Origin: Castellaniella denitrificans
GTDB taxonomy: Bacteria; Pseudomonadota; Gammaproteobacteria; Burkholderiales; Burkholderiaceae_B
Assembly (NCBI RefSeq): GCF_042653765.1
Contig: NZ_JBHSEZ010000006.1
Span: 124,001-188,000 of the forward strand
DNA length: 64,000 nucleotides
Reading direction: 5' to 3'
Positions within the stretch are counted from its first letter, which is position 1. The number at the start of each line of letters is the position of its first letter. A program made the translations under genes and the position numbers. Below the pieces are notes generated by a model, which saw only the letters and a program-made list of their open reading frames with translations, searched no databases and was not told where the DNA came from. Of the stretch, positions 41,270 through 49,745 are shown piece by piece.

Positions 41270-41860
41270 ATGCAAATCACGGACATCCTCGCCCTGGCGG
41301 GCGGACTGGCACCCATCGCCCGCCAGTTGGGCATCACGGAAACGCAGGCGGCCAGCGGCGCCCAGGCGCTGCTGCCGGCCGTGCTGGGCGGCTTTCAAAA
41401 GCAGGCGCAAGGCGCCGGCGGACTCGACACGCTGCTGTCCCAGCTGGGCGGCGCGGGCCTGCCGCGCTCGGCCGGCGACCTGGGGCCGGGCGACACGGAC
41501 CGGGGCAATGACGTGCTGGGCCGGATATTCGGTTCAAAGGACGTCAGCCGCACGGTGGCCCAGCATGCGGCCGCGAACAGCGGACTGGACCCCGCGCTGC
41601 TGAAGCAGATGCTGCCCTTGCTGGCGGCGCTGGCGGCGGGGTTCATGTCCCGCATGAACGGCGGCGGCCAGGCGGCCCCGGCCTCGCCGATGGGCGGGCT
41701 GCTGGGTGGCCTGCTGGGCGGGTTGGGCGGCCAGGGCCAGGGCGGCGAGCAGTCCCCGGGCGGCCTGCTCGGCGGCCTGAACAGCCTGCTCGACGCCAAC
41801 GGCGACGGCAATGCGCTGGACGACATCCTGCGCATGGCCGGCAAGGCGGGCCCGCGCTGA
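41270..41860 (+). CDS. DUF937-family protein
   Basis: 196 residues. Helical N-terminal part ILALAGGLAPIARQLGITETQAASGAQALLPAVLGGFQKQ and a second unit SRTVAQHAAANSGLDPALLKQMLPLLAALAAGFMSR are the DUF937 repeats. A Gly-rich tail follows (GGLLGGLLGGLGGQGQGG), and the end LNSLLDANGDGNALDDILRMA resembles an EF-like Asp loop. Function unknown for the family (YidB-like). Located right after the DUF3597 gene on the same strand; the esterase gene is convergent, 71 bases away. Confidence 0.85.
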   Translation: MQITDILALAGGLAPIARQLGITETQAASGAQALLPAVLGGFQKQAQGAGGLDTLLSQLGGAGLPRSAGDLGPGDTDRGNDVLGRIFGSKDVSRTVAQHAAANSGLDPALLKQMLPLLAALAAGFMSRMNGGGQAAPASPMGGLLGGLLGGLGGQGQGGEQSPGGLLGGLNSLLDANGDGNALDDILRMAGKAGPR

Positions 41861-41931
41861 ACGGCGGGATATGAGCGGCGGGCGTTCGCCGCCCCGTCAC
41901 GCAACCCCGACCGGGTCGGCGGTCCACCGGC

Positions 41932-42783
41932 CTAGGCGCCGTTTTCCGCCAGCAGCCAGCGCCATCCGGGCATCAGGGCGTCGAGCGGCGCGGTCCGGTG
42001 GGTATGGCCGGGCAGCACGGCGCTGTCCAGGCGCAGGCCGGGGCACAGGGCCAGTTCCCCGGCCAGGCCCCGCATGCCGTCCACCATGGCGCGCGCCCGG
42101 CGCAGGGCCAGGCGGCGGACCCGCTCGTCCTCGTCGATGCCGGGACCACATTCCTCGGGCGCCAGGCCTTGTTCGTATTCCCCCACGGTCAGCCGGACGC
42201 CGAGCGCCGGCACGCCCCGGGCGCACAGCCACGGCCGGCGGCGGCGCAGCAGGCGGCCGGCGTAGCGGCCGCCCCACCAGACGGAAGGACTGGACAGCAC
42301 ATAGCCATCGAAGGCGCGCGGCCGGTGGGTCAGGACGTACAGGGCGAACAGGGCGCCCAGGGAATGACCGCACAGGACCTGGCGGCGCGGGTCCAGGCGC
42401 CAGTCGCCGCCGACCCGTTCGCGCACCCGGCCCAGGACGCGCAGCCAGCGGGCGGCCCCCGATCGCATGCCGGGCGGCACCGCCGCGGCAGCCGCGCCGC
42501 CATCGGCCGCGCCGGGCCCCGGTCCCGCCGGGCGCCCCGCGCTGCGCGCCCCCCAACCCGCCGGCACATAATCCCAGCGCCGGTCTTCAGGCCTGCCCGG
42601 CCCCAGGCCCACCAGCAGGCCGGGCAGGCCCGCCGGGTCGGCGCGCATCGATTCGAACTGCTTGAGATCCAGCACGTAGGCCACGGGCCAGCCGTCCGCC
42701 GGCATCAGGCCAGGCGGCACGGCGACGCGCGCGGCGCAGGCGCGGCCATCCTCCAGGGGCAGTTCGAAGGCAAGCGAAGTCAT
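41932..42783 (-). CDS. alpha/beta-hydrolase, IroE/Fes-like siderophore esterase 1
   Basis: 283 residues. PRRQVLCGHSLGALFALYVL is the nucleophile elbow (G-H-S-L-G) and SSPSVWWGG is the typical following motif of enterochelin esterases such as IroE. An acidic residue (GEYEQG) and a His (VLPGHTHRTAP) near the end complete a triad. No signal peptide, so cytosolic. It should open the tri-serine lactone of the imported ferric siderophore to free iron. It is divergent from the fepD-like permease and shares a Fur-box-like intergenic region. An Ala/Gly-rich insert lies near residues 80-105. Confidence 0.85.
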   Translation of the reverse strand: MTSLAFELPLEDGRACAARVAVPPGLMPADGWPVAYVLDLKQFESMRADPAGLPGLLVGLGPGRPEDRRWDYVPAGWGARSAGRPAGPGPGAADGGAAAAAVPPGMRSGAARWLRVLGRVRERVGGDWRLDPRRQVLCGHSLGALFALYVLTHRPRAFDGYVLSSPSVWWGGRYAGRLLRRRRPWLCARGVPALGVRLTVGEYEQGLAPEECGPGIDEDERVRRLALRRARAMVDGMRGLAGELALCPGLRLDSAVLPGHTHRTAPLDALMPGWRWLLAENGA

Positions 42784-42808
42784 GTTCCACTATACTGGCG
42801 AGGCCGTA

Positions 42809-42837
42809 AACGGTTCTCATTCTATACACTCATTCAT
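42809..42837. promoter_or_regulatory. Fur-box-like site between esterase 1 and the permease
   Basis: A/T-rich run with GGTTCTCATTCTATACACTC and then ATTCAT matches Fur-box style (repeated NATNAT units on both strands) and stands between the divergent starts at 42783 and 42895. Confidence 0.6.
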
Positions 42838-42894
42838 CCGCTTACCCAGGCTCCGCGCCCGCCGCCCCGCGCGACGGTCCGCCGCCTCTTTCAC

Positions 42895-43950
42895 ATGGAC
42901 GCCACGCTGACGACTTCCGCCCCGGTTCTGATGGATTACCGGCGCATGCTGCGCCGCCGCTGGCTGCTGGTCGCGCTGCTGTCGGCCATCATCCTGACCT
43001 CGATCCTGGCGGACTTCATGCTGGGGCCGTCGGGCCTGGGCTGGGCGGACCTGAGCCACGCGCTGTTCCACCCGGACCAGGCCGATCCGACCACCCGCGT
43101 CATCGTCTGGGACATCCGCCTGCCCTACGCCCTGATGGCGGTGGCGGTGGGACTGGCCCTGGGCCTGGCGGGCGGGGAAATGCAGACCATCCTGAACAAT
43201 CCGCTGGCCAGCCCCTTCACCCTGGGGATTTCCTCGGCGGCGGCATTCGGGGCCTCGCTGGCCATCGTGCTGGGCCTGTCGCTGCCGGGCGTGCCGCAAT
43301 CCTGGACCATCGCCGCCAACGCCTTCGTCTTCGCGCTGGTCTCGGCGCTGCTGCTGGACGCGGTGGCGCGCTGGGGCTCGATGAGCACGTCCGGGCTGGT
43401 GCTGTTCGGCATCGCGCTGGTGTTCTCCTTCAACGCGGCGGTGTCGCTGGTGCAGTTCGTCGCCAGCGCCGAGGCCCTGCAGGGCCTGGTGTTCTGGACC
43501 ATGGGCAGCCTGGCGCGCTCCTCCTGGCCGAAGGTCGGCATCCTGTTGCTGGTCTTCGCCGCGCTGCTGCCGCTGTCGCTGCGCGACACCTGGAAGCTGA
43601 CCGCGCTGCGCCTGGGCGAGGACCGCGCCGCGAGCTTCGGCATCGACGTGCCGCGCCTGCGGCTGACGGCGCTGGTGCGCATCAGCGTGCTGGCCGCGCT
43701 GGCCGTGTCCTTCGTCGGCACCATCGGCTTCGTCGGGCTGATCGCCCCGCACATCGCGCGCCGGCTGTTCGGCGAGGACCACCGCTTCTACCTGCCGGGC
43801 AGCGCCCTGGTGGGCGGGACGATCCTGTCGCTGGCCTCGATCGCCTCCAAGAACATCGTGCCCGGCATCATCGTGCCGGTGGGCATCGTCACCTCGCTGG
43901 TCGGGGTGCCGTTCTTCCTGGCGGTCGTGCTGCGCCGCCAAATGAAGTAG
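42895..43950 (+). CDS. FecCD/FepD-type siderophore ABC permease
   Basis: 351 residues from the ATG at 42895 (MDATLTTSAPVLMDYRR). Nine or ten membrane helices are visible. RLPYALMAVAVGLALGLAGGEMQTILNNPLASPFTLGISSAAAFGA is the FecCD signature near residue 75-115, and VSFVGTIGFVGLIAPHIARRLFGEDHRFYLPGSALVGG includes the ATPase-contact loop. It moves ferric siderophore across the inner membrane. Only one permease gene exists here, while E. coli has FepD plus FepG, so this one probably forms a homodimer (inference). Followed 16 bases on by the ATPase gene. Confidence 0.94.
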   Translation: MDATLTTSAPVLMDYRRMLRRRWLLVALLSAIILTSILADFMLGPSGLGWADLSHALFHPDQADPTTRVIVWDIRLPYALMAVAVGLALGLAGGEMQTILNNPLASPFTLGISSAAAFGASLAIVLGLSLPGVPQSWTIAANAFVFALVSALLLDAVARWGSMSTSGLVLFGIALVFSFNAAVSLVQFVASAEALQGLVFWTMGSLARSSWPKVGILLLVFAALLPLSLRDTWKLTALRLGEDRAASFGIDVPRLRLTALVRISVLAALAVSFVGTIGFVGLIAPHIARRLFGEDHRFYLPGSALVGGTILSLASIASKNIVPGIIVPVGIVTSLVGVPFFLAVVLRRQMK

Positions 43951-43966
43951 CCATGCGGAAATAACC

Positions 43967-44752
43967 ATGCTGCAGATCCAGGACCTGTCGGTCGCCTACG
44001 GCCGCCGCCCCATCATCCGCGGTCTGTCCGCCGGACCGCTGCTGCCCGGCCAGGTGGTGTCCCTGCTGGGGCCCAACGGCAGCGGCAAGTCGACGCTGCT
44101 CAAGGCCCTGGCCGGCCTGCTGAAGGTCACGAACGGCCAGGTGATGCTGGACGGCCAGGACCTGACGAAGCTGTCATTCGAACGCCGCGCGCAGCGCGTG
44201 GTCTACCTGCCGCAATCCTTGCCGGCGGCCGTGCACCTGCGGGTCTTCGAATCCGTGATGGTGGCCGCGCGCGCCTCGGACCTGGATCCGCGCGCGCAGG
44301 ACGCGAGCCCGCAGCGCATCCTGGACGTGCTCGGGCGCCTGGGCATCGAGCACCTGGCCATGCACTACCTGGACCAGCTCTCCGGCGGCCAGAAGCAACT
44401 GGTGGGCCTGGCCCAGGCGCTGATCCGCACGCCGCGCCTGCTGCTGCTGGACGAACCCCTGTCGGCCCTGGACCTGAACTTCCAGTGCCACGTGATGGAC
44501 CTGCTGGCCCAGGAAACCCGCGAGCACGGCCTGACCACGCTGATCGTGCTGCACGACCTGAACATCGCCCTGCAGCGCAGCGACGAGGCCCTGCTCATCC
44601 GCGAAGGGGAACTGGTCGGCCATGGCCGGCCGGACCAGGTCGTCACGGCCGAATCCCTGGCCGATGTCTACCATGTCGACGCCCGCGTCGAAACCTGCTC
44701 GCGCGGGTTGTCCCACGTGCTGATCGACGGGCTCTGCGCCCCGGCCTCCTGA
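43967..44752 (+). CDS. FepC-type siderophore ABC ATPase
   Basis: 261 residues. Walker A GPNGSGKST, Q-loop YLPQSLPAAVH, signature LSGGQKQLVGLAQAL, Walker B LLLLDEPLSALDL and switch His in VLHDLNIALQRSD. FepC/FecE-type ATPases power the FepD-like permease. The C-terminus VYHVDARVETCSRGLSHVLIDG is the usual tail of this group. Coupled in the order permease-ATPase-binding protein. Confidence 0.95.
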   Translation: MLQIQDLSVAYGRRPIIRGLSAGPLLPGQVVSLLGPNGSGKSTLLKALAGLLKVTNGQVMLDGQDLTKLSFERRAQRVVYLPQSLPAAVHLRVFESVMVAARASDLDPRAQDASPQRILDVLGRLGIEHLAMHYLDQLSGGQKQLVGLAQALIRTPRLLLLDEPLSALDLNFQCHVMDLLAQETREHGLTTLIVLHDLNIALQRSDEALLIREGELVGHGRPDQVVTAESLADVYHVDARVETCSRGLSHVLIDGLCAPAS

Positions 44753-44764
44753 GCCTCTCCCGAG

Positions 44765-45919
44765 ATGAGAACCATGCCCCGCCTCCTGAATTTCCTACGC
44801 GCCCTGCCTCTGGTCCTGGCCTGCCTGACCGGCGCGGCGACGGCCACTCCCATCCAGGTCACCGACATCCTGGGCCGCCAGGTCACCCTGCCCGCGCCCG
44901 CGCACCGCATCGTGCTGGCGCAGGCCCGGCATTTCCAGGTGCTGTCCCTGCTGGCGCCGGACCCGGCCGCCCTGCTGGCGGGCTGGTCCGACGAGCTGCG
45001 GACTTCGTTCGCACCGGACTACCAGGCCGCCCTGAAGCGCTTTCCCGCCCTGGCGCAGGTGCCGGTCGTGGGCCGCCACACGCCGGATTCGTTCTCGGTG
45101 GAACGCACGCTGGCCCTGCGCCCCGACCTGGTGGTCATGACCGCCTCGTTCGCCGGCCTGCGGCCCGGCCAGCCCGCCGGCGAATCGCCGCTGATCGGCC
45201 GTCTGGAGGCCGCCGGCGTGCCGGTGATCGTGATCGACTTCTTCATCCGGCCGATGGAAAACACCGTGCCCAGCCTGCGCGCCCTGGGGCAGGCCATCGG
45301 CCAGCCAGAACGCACCGAGGCCTTCATCGACTTCTACCAGCGGCACATGCGCGCCGTCGCCGAACGGCTGGCGGACCTGCCCGCGGACCGGCGCCCGCCG
45401 GTCTTCGTCCACGCGCACGCGGGCACCACGGATTGCTGCAGCTCGCCGGGCACGGGCACCTTCAACGAGATGATCACGTACGCGGGCGGCCACAACATCG
45501 GCGCCGACGTGCTGAAAAGCGCCACGGGCAAGCTGAACTTCGAATACATCAACGCGCGCGCGCCCCAGGTCTACGTCGCCACGGGCACCGGTTCGCAAAA
45601 AGGCACGGGCCTGGCGATCGGCGCGGGCGTGAGCGAAATCGACGCCCGCGCCAGCCTGGAACGAGTGATCGAATCCAACCGCCTGGGCGCGCTGCCCGCG
45701 GTACGCTCGGGCAACAGCCACGGCATCTGGCACGCCTTCAACGATTCGCCGCTGCACGTGGTCTTCATCGAGGCCCTGGCCCACTGGATCCACCCGGACC
45801 GCTTCGCCGACGTGGACCCGGCCGCGACGCTGCGCGAAATCAACGAACGGTTCCTGGCCGTCCCCCTGGAAGGCACCTATCTGGTCGACCTGAAGCCTGG
45901 GGCCGGGCCCGCCCGATGA
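44765..45919 (+). CDS. FepB-type periplasmic siderophore-binding protein
   Basis: 384 residues from the ATG at 44765. Signal peptide of about 26-27 residues (LNFLRALPLVLACLTGAATA). Helical-backbone class III binding protein: TDILGRQVTLPAPAHRIVLAQARHFQVLSLL is the N-lobe start, RPDLVVMTASFAG and VPVIVIDFFIRPMENTVPSLRALGQAIG lead to the backbone helix, and TTDCCSSPGTGTFNEMITYAGGHNIGADVLK and HGIWHAFNDSPLHVVFIEALAHWIHP form the C-lobe. It delivers the ferric siderophore to the permease. The stop overlaps the next esterase gene (ATGA). Confidence 0.92.
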   Translation: MRTMPRLLNFLRALPLVLACLTGAATATPIQVTDILGRQVTLPAPAHRIVLAQARHFQVLSLLAPDPAALLAGWSDELRTSFAPDYQAALKRFPALAQVPVVGRHTPDSFSVERTLALRPDLVVMTASFAGLRPGQPAGESPLIGRLEAAGVPVIVIDFFIRPMENTVPSLRALGQAIGQPERTEAFIDFYQRHMRAVAERLADLPADRRPPVFVHAHAGTTDCCSSPGTGTFNEMITYAGGHNIGADVLKSATGKLNFEYINARAPQVYVATGTGSQKGTGLAIGAGVSEIDARASLERVIESNRLGALPAVRSGNSHGIWHAFNDSPLHVVFIEALAHWIHPDRFADVDPAATLREINERFLAVPLEGTYLVDLKPGAGPAR

Positions 45920-46821
45920 GCCTGCGGGAAACCGCGCTGGCCGCGGGCACGCCCGATGCGCGCCGCCTGCGCCTGCACGTCCCGGCCGGCCGGCCGCCCC
46001 ACGGCGGCTGGCCGCTGCTGGTCCTGCTGGACGGGGACTGGGTCTGGCCCCTGGACCCGCCGCCCGAAGGCGGCACGGCCTGCGCCGTGCTGATCCCGGG
46101 CCACGGCGGCAAGCACGGCCCCGTCCTGCCCCGGCTGGCCAGGCAGGGCGTGCCGGCCCAGGCCGGTTCCCAAGCGCAGGCCCTGGCGCGGCGCGCGCTG
46201 GATTTCACGCCGCCCGCGCCGGACGGCGGCCACTGGCCCGATCCACGCCGGCCCGAATGGCAGTGCGGCGGGGCGGACGCGTTCCTGGACGCACTGCTCG
46301 GGCCCATGCTGGACTGGGCGGAGGCCCAGGCGCCCCTGGATCCGGCCCGCCTGAGCCTGTACGGCCATTCCTACGGCGGCCTGTGCGCGCTCTACGCGCT
46401 GGTCCGGCACCCCGGCCGATTCGCCCATACGATCTGCGCCAGCCCCTCGCTCTGGTGGCACGACGGACGGATCGAGGCCTTGCTCGACGGACTGCCGCGC
46501 GCGCTGCCCTCCGGCCTCGACACCCCACGGGTCGGACCGGATGTGGGCGCGTCCGCGCCCCGCCCGCATCCGGCGGCGCCCCGGATCCGGCTGACGCTCA
46601 TGGCCGGCACGGACGAGCGCTGGTATCCCCGGCCCCTCGATCCCGCGCATCCGCGCCGGCCGGCCGACGGCGTCCCGACCCTGCCCCGGCTGGAGGCGCT
46701 GCGCCGCAGCCTGGCGGACGTCCCCTGGCTGGACTGTACGCTGGAACGCCTGGACGGCATCCACCACGGCGACGCGCTGCGGGCCAGCGCGCGGCGGGCG
46801 GTGGCGCTCGCCGCCGCCTGA
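45916..46821 (+). CDS. alpha/beta-hydrolase, Fes/IroE-like siderophore esterase 2
   Basis: 301 residues from the ATG at 45916, overlapping the fepB-like stop by four bases. LSLYGHSYGGLCALYALVRHPGRF is the nucleophile elbow (G-H-S-Y-G); ASPSLWWHDG follows as in IroE-like esterases; LTLMAGTDERWYPRP and LDGIHHGDALRAS supply the acidic and His residues. No signal peptide. The N-terminal 45 residues with LLVLLDGDWVWPLDP resemble the start of esterase-D-like enzymes. It probably hydrolyses the siderophore backbone after import. A second esterase gene is at 41932, so the two may differ in stage or substrate. Confidence 0.87.
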   Translation: MSLRETALAAGTPDARRLRLHVPAGRPPHGGWPLLVLLDGDWVWPLDPPPEGGTACAVLIPGHGGKHGPVLPRLARQGVPAQAGSQAQALARRALDFTPPAPDGGHWPDPRRPEWQCGGADAFLDALLGPMLDWAEAQAPLDPARLSLYGHSYGGLCALYALVRHPGRFAHTICASPSLWWHDGRIEALLDGLPRALPSGLDTPRVGPDVGASAPRPHPAAPRIRLTLMAGTDERWYPRPLDPAHPRRPADGVPTLPRLEALRRSLADVPWLDCTLERLDGIHHGDALRASARRAVALAAA

Positions 46822-46860
46822 CGCGCCCCGGACGGCGCCTTCCTCTGCCAGGACGAATCC

Positions 46861-47676
46861 ATGAGCGCTCCGGATACCCCCGCCCCATACCAGTTGGTCC
46901 TGTCCAGGGGACTGCCGGACGAAGCCGGCGCCGCGCACCTGCGCCGGGACCTGCCCGAAGAAGAATGGCGCTGGATCACCCGCCTGCGCCGCCCCGACGA
47001 CCGCCTGCGCAGCCTGATCGGCCGCGCCCTGGTCCGCCGCCTGCTGGGCCGGCGCCTGGATCTGGCGCCCGAGGACGTCCATCTGGACGCGGGACCGCGC
47101 GGCAAGCCGGTGCTGAGGAGCGGCGGTCCGGGCGGCGGCGCGCCCGAGTCCGGCGCGCGCCAGCCCCCCGCCTGGCATTTCAACATCGCGCACAGCGGCG
47201 ACCTCGTCCTGGCGGGCATCGGACCGCGCCCGCTGGGCGTGGACGTGGAGCACTGCCCGGACAGCGTGGACGCGAACCTGTGGCGGCTGGTCGCCGGCGG
47301 TCCGCCGCCGGACCCGGTTCCCGGCGCATCCGCAACCGCGCCCGATCCCCTGGCCTTCTGCGCCCAGTGGGTCCGCCGCGAAGCCGTCCTCAAGGCCTGC
47401 GGCCTGGGACTGGCGGCCGAGCCCGGGGCGCTGCGGCTGGCGGATGCCCAAGAGGCCGACTGGACGCCGGTCTCGGGCCTGCCCGAAGCCGAGGGCCTGT
47501 GGGTGCGGCTGCTGTGGGCATCCCCGGAGCACTGCGCCGCCCTGTGCCTGCCGGGCATGGCGCCGGCCATGCCTTCCGCGTCCGCGCGCGGCCCCGCGCC
47601 TCACGATGCGCCATCCCCCGGCGCCTGGACGCTGCGGACGCTGGCGCTGGCCGACTGGGTCGACGAACAAAGCTGA
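46861..47676 (+). CDS. Sfp/AcpT-type 4-prime-phosphopantetheinyl transferase
   Basis: 271 residues. RSLIGRALVRRLLGRRL is the substrate-loop helix; WHFNIAHSGDLVLAG, PLGVDVEHC and FCAQWVRREAVLKACGLGL are the three classical motifs (with the Mg-binding Asp/Glu and the W-x-x-E/R-E-A-x-x-K). It should convert the apo aryl carrier protein and the EntF carrier domain to their holo forms by adding the CoA-derived arm. Role analogous to EntD. Forty bases after the esterase gene, in the same direction, and ending just before the strong Fur box. Confidence 0.93.
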   Translation: MSAPDTPAPYQLVLSRGLPDEAGAAHLRRDLPEEEWRWITRLRRPDDRLRSLIGRALVRRLLGRRLDLAPEDVHLDAGPRGKPVLRSGGPGGGAPESGARQPPAWHFNIAHSGDLVLAGIGPRPLGVDVEHCPDSVDANLWRLVAGGPPPDPVPGASATAPDPLAFCAQWVRREAVLKACGLGLAAEPGALRLADAQEADWTPVSGLPEAEGLWVRLLWASPEHCAALCLPGMAPAMPSASARGPAPHDAPSPGAWTLRTLALADWVDEQS

Positions 47677-47686
47677 CGGCATAGAC

Positions 47687-47707
47687 TATAATCATTCTCA
47701 TTATCAT
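47687..47707 (+). promoter_or_regulatory. Fur box upstream of the siderophore synthesis operon
   Basis: ATAATCATTCTCATTATCA is a near-consensus Fur box (GATAATGATAATCATTATC-like) located 25-45 bases before entE. It is the best Fur site in the window. Confidence 0.85.
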
Positions 47708-47731
47708 GCTCAGAATGTTGACGCCTGAACC

Positions 47732-49465
47732 ATGACGATGGCATCCATCCCACCCGCCCCCAGCCCCGCCGACGGCGCCGCCGCCGAACCGCCCCGTCCC
47801 GTCCAGGTCTGGCCCGACGAATTCGCCGCCCGCTACCGGGCGGCCGGCCACTGGCGCAATGAAACCTTCGGCACCTGGCTGCGCGAACGCGCCACGGCCC
47901 ACCCCGACCGCCTGGCCGTGGTGGGCGGCGACCAGCGCTGGACCTACGCCGAGCTGGATCGCCGCGCCAGCGCCCTGGCGGCCGGATTCCTGCAAGCCGG
48001 GCTGCGCCAGGGCGACCGCGTGCTGGTGCACCTGCCCAACATCCCCGACTTCATCGCCGTGGTGATGGGCCTGTTCCGCGCCGGCCTGATCCCGGTCTAC
48101 GCCCTGCCCGCGCACCGCATCACGGAAATCGAGCACTTCGCCCGGGGATCGGGCGCGCGCGCCTACGTGGCCGCCGCCGCGCACGCCGGCTTCGACTACA
48201 CGGCGCTGGCGCGCGAACTCCAGGACCGCCAGCCGCGCGTCGCACATGTCTGGATCGCCGCGCCCGCCGGCGCCACGGCGCAAGACGCGGCCGTCCCGGC
48301 CGATCCGTTCCCGCGCCTGGACGCGCTCTACGCCACGAACGGCGCCGCCGTCCCGGCCAGCGTCTCGCAAGGCGGGGACGTCGCCTTTCTGCAGATCTCC
48401 GGCGGCAGCACGGGGCTGTCCAAGCTGATCCCGCGCACGCACGACGACTACATCTACACCCTGCGCGAATCCGCCCGCATCTGCGGGCTGGACGCGGACA
48501 CCGTCTTCCTGGGCGCGCTGCCGATCGCGCACAACTTCCCCATGAGCTCGCCGGGCTTCCTGGGCACGCTGTACGCGGGCGGCCGCGTGGTGCTCGCCCC
48601 CTCGCCCGATCCGGAATCGTGCTTCGCCCTGGTCGAGCGCGAACACGTCACGGTCACCAGCCTGGTGCCGCCGCTGCTGCTGCAATGGCTGGACCGCGCG
48701 CCCGCCTCGGGACGCGACCTGGGCAGCCTGCGCGCCATCCAGGTGGGCGGCGCCAAGCTGTCGGCCGAGATCGCCCGCCGCGTACGCCCCACCCTGGGCG
48801 CCACGCTGCAGCAGGTCTTCGGCATGGCCGAAGGGCTGGTGAACTACACCCGCCTGGACGACCCGGAAGAGCTCATCATCCACACCCAGGGCCGTCCCAT
48901 CAGCCCCGACGACGAGATCCTGATCCTCGACGACGAGGGCCGGCCGGTCGCGCCGGGCCAGGCGGGCCACCTGCTGACGCGCGGCCCCTACACGATCCGC
49001 GCCTATCACGACAATCCGTCGGCCAACGCGCGCTCCTTCACCGAGGACGGCTACTACCGCACCGGCGACGTGGTGCGCATGACCCCCGAAGGCTACCTGG
49101 AGGTCCAGGGCCGCGCGGGCGACCACATCAACCGCGCCGGCGAAAAGATCTCCGCCGAGGAGATCGAGGACCACCTGCTGTCGCACCCGCGGGTCTTCGA
49201 CGCCGCCGTGGTGTCCGTGCCGGACGAATACCTGGGCGAGCGCAGCTGCGCCTTCATCATCCCCAAGGGCGAGCGGCCGCGCCCGGCGGACCTGAAGCGC
49301 TGGATCCGCACGCGCGGCATCGCCGACTTCAAGGTCCCCGACCAGATCGTGTTCGTGGACGCATTCGCATCCACCGCCGCCCTGAAGATCAGCCGCAAGG
49401 CCCTGCGCGCCCAGTTGCGCGCCCAATTGCTGGAACAGGAACAGCAGGAACGCGCCGCGCAGTGA
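47732..49465 (+). CDS. entE: 2,3-dihydroxybenzoate-AMP ligase
   Basis: 577 residues, start at 47732 (or two codons later). Adenylate-forming signature LQISGGSTGLSKLIPRTH near residue 225; LPIAHNFPMSSPGFLG near residue 265, where Asn and the Ser pattern match the DHB-activating DhbE/EntE rather than the Cys seen in salicylate enzymes; GMAEGLVNYTRLDDP; YYRTGDVVR; and the C-terminal Lys region ALKISRKALRAQ. It makes DHB-AMP and loads DHB on the aryl carrier protein encoded next. First gene after the Fur box. Confidence 0.96.
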   Translation: MTMASIPPAPSPADGAAAEPPRPVQVWPDEFAARYRAAGHWRNETFGTWLRERATAHPDRLAVVGGDQRWTYAELDRRASALAAGFLQAGLRQGDRVLVHLPNIPDFIAVVMGLFRAGLIPVYALPAHRITEIEHFARGSGARAYVAAAAHAGFDYTALARELQDRQPRVAHVWIAAPAGATAQDAAVPADPFPRLDALYATNGAAVPASVSQGGDVAFLQISGGSTGLSKLIPRTHDDYIYTLRESARICGLDADTVFLGALPIAHNFPMSSPGFLGTLYAGGRVVLAPSPDPESCFALVEREHVTVTSLVPPLLLQWLDRAPASGRDLGSLRAIQVGGAKLSAEIARRVRPTLGATLQQVFGMAEGLVNYTRLDDPEELIIHTQGRPISPDDEILILDDEGRPVAPGQAGHLLTRGPYTIRAYHDNPSANARSFTEDGYYRTGDVVRMTPEGYLEVQGRAGDHINRAGEKISAEEIEDHLLSHPRVFDAAVVSVPDEYLGERSCAFIIPKGERPRPADLKRWIRTRGIADFKVPDQIVFVDAFASTAALKISRKALRAQLRAQLLEQEQQERAAQ

Positions 49466-49502
49466 GCCCGGCGCCCGACTTTCACCGACACGAAGCACCG
49501 AC

Positions 49503-49745
49503 ATGACCGCCCTCAGCCTCGAATCCATGCGCGCCGACATCGCCCGCATGCTGCACGAATCGCCCGACGACATCCGGGACGACGACAACCTGATGGACCT
49601 GGGCCTGGATTCCATGCGCCTGATGAAGCTGGCCGCGCAATGGCGCGAGGCCGGCGCGCGGCTGGAATTCGCCGATCTGGCCGCCGACGCCACCCTGGCG
49701 CACTGGTGGGCGATCGTGGCGCGCGGCCTGGCGCGCGAGGCATGA
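49503..49745 (+). CDS. stand-alone aryl carrier protein (EntB C-terminal type)
   Basis: 80 residues. The phosphopantetheine site is LGLDSMRLM with Ser37. The domain SMRADIARMLHESPDDIRDDDNLMDLGLDSMRLMKLAAQWREAG matches the ArCP domain normally fused to the C-terminus of isochorismatase (EntB). Here the isochorismatase at 56157 lacks this domain, so EntB's two activities are split. It accepts DHB from EntE and presents it to the condensation domain of EntF. Its stop overlaps the entF start by four bases. Confidence 0.94.
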   Translation: MTALSLESMRADIARMLHESPDDIRDDDNLMDLGLDSMRLMKLAAQWREAGARLEFADLAADATLAHWWAIVARGLAREA

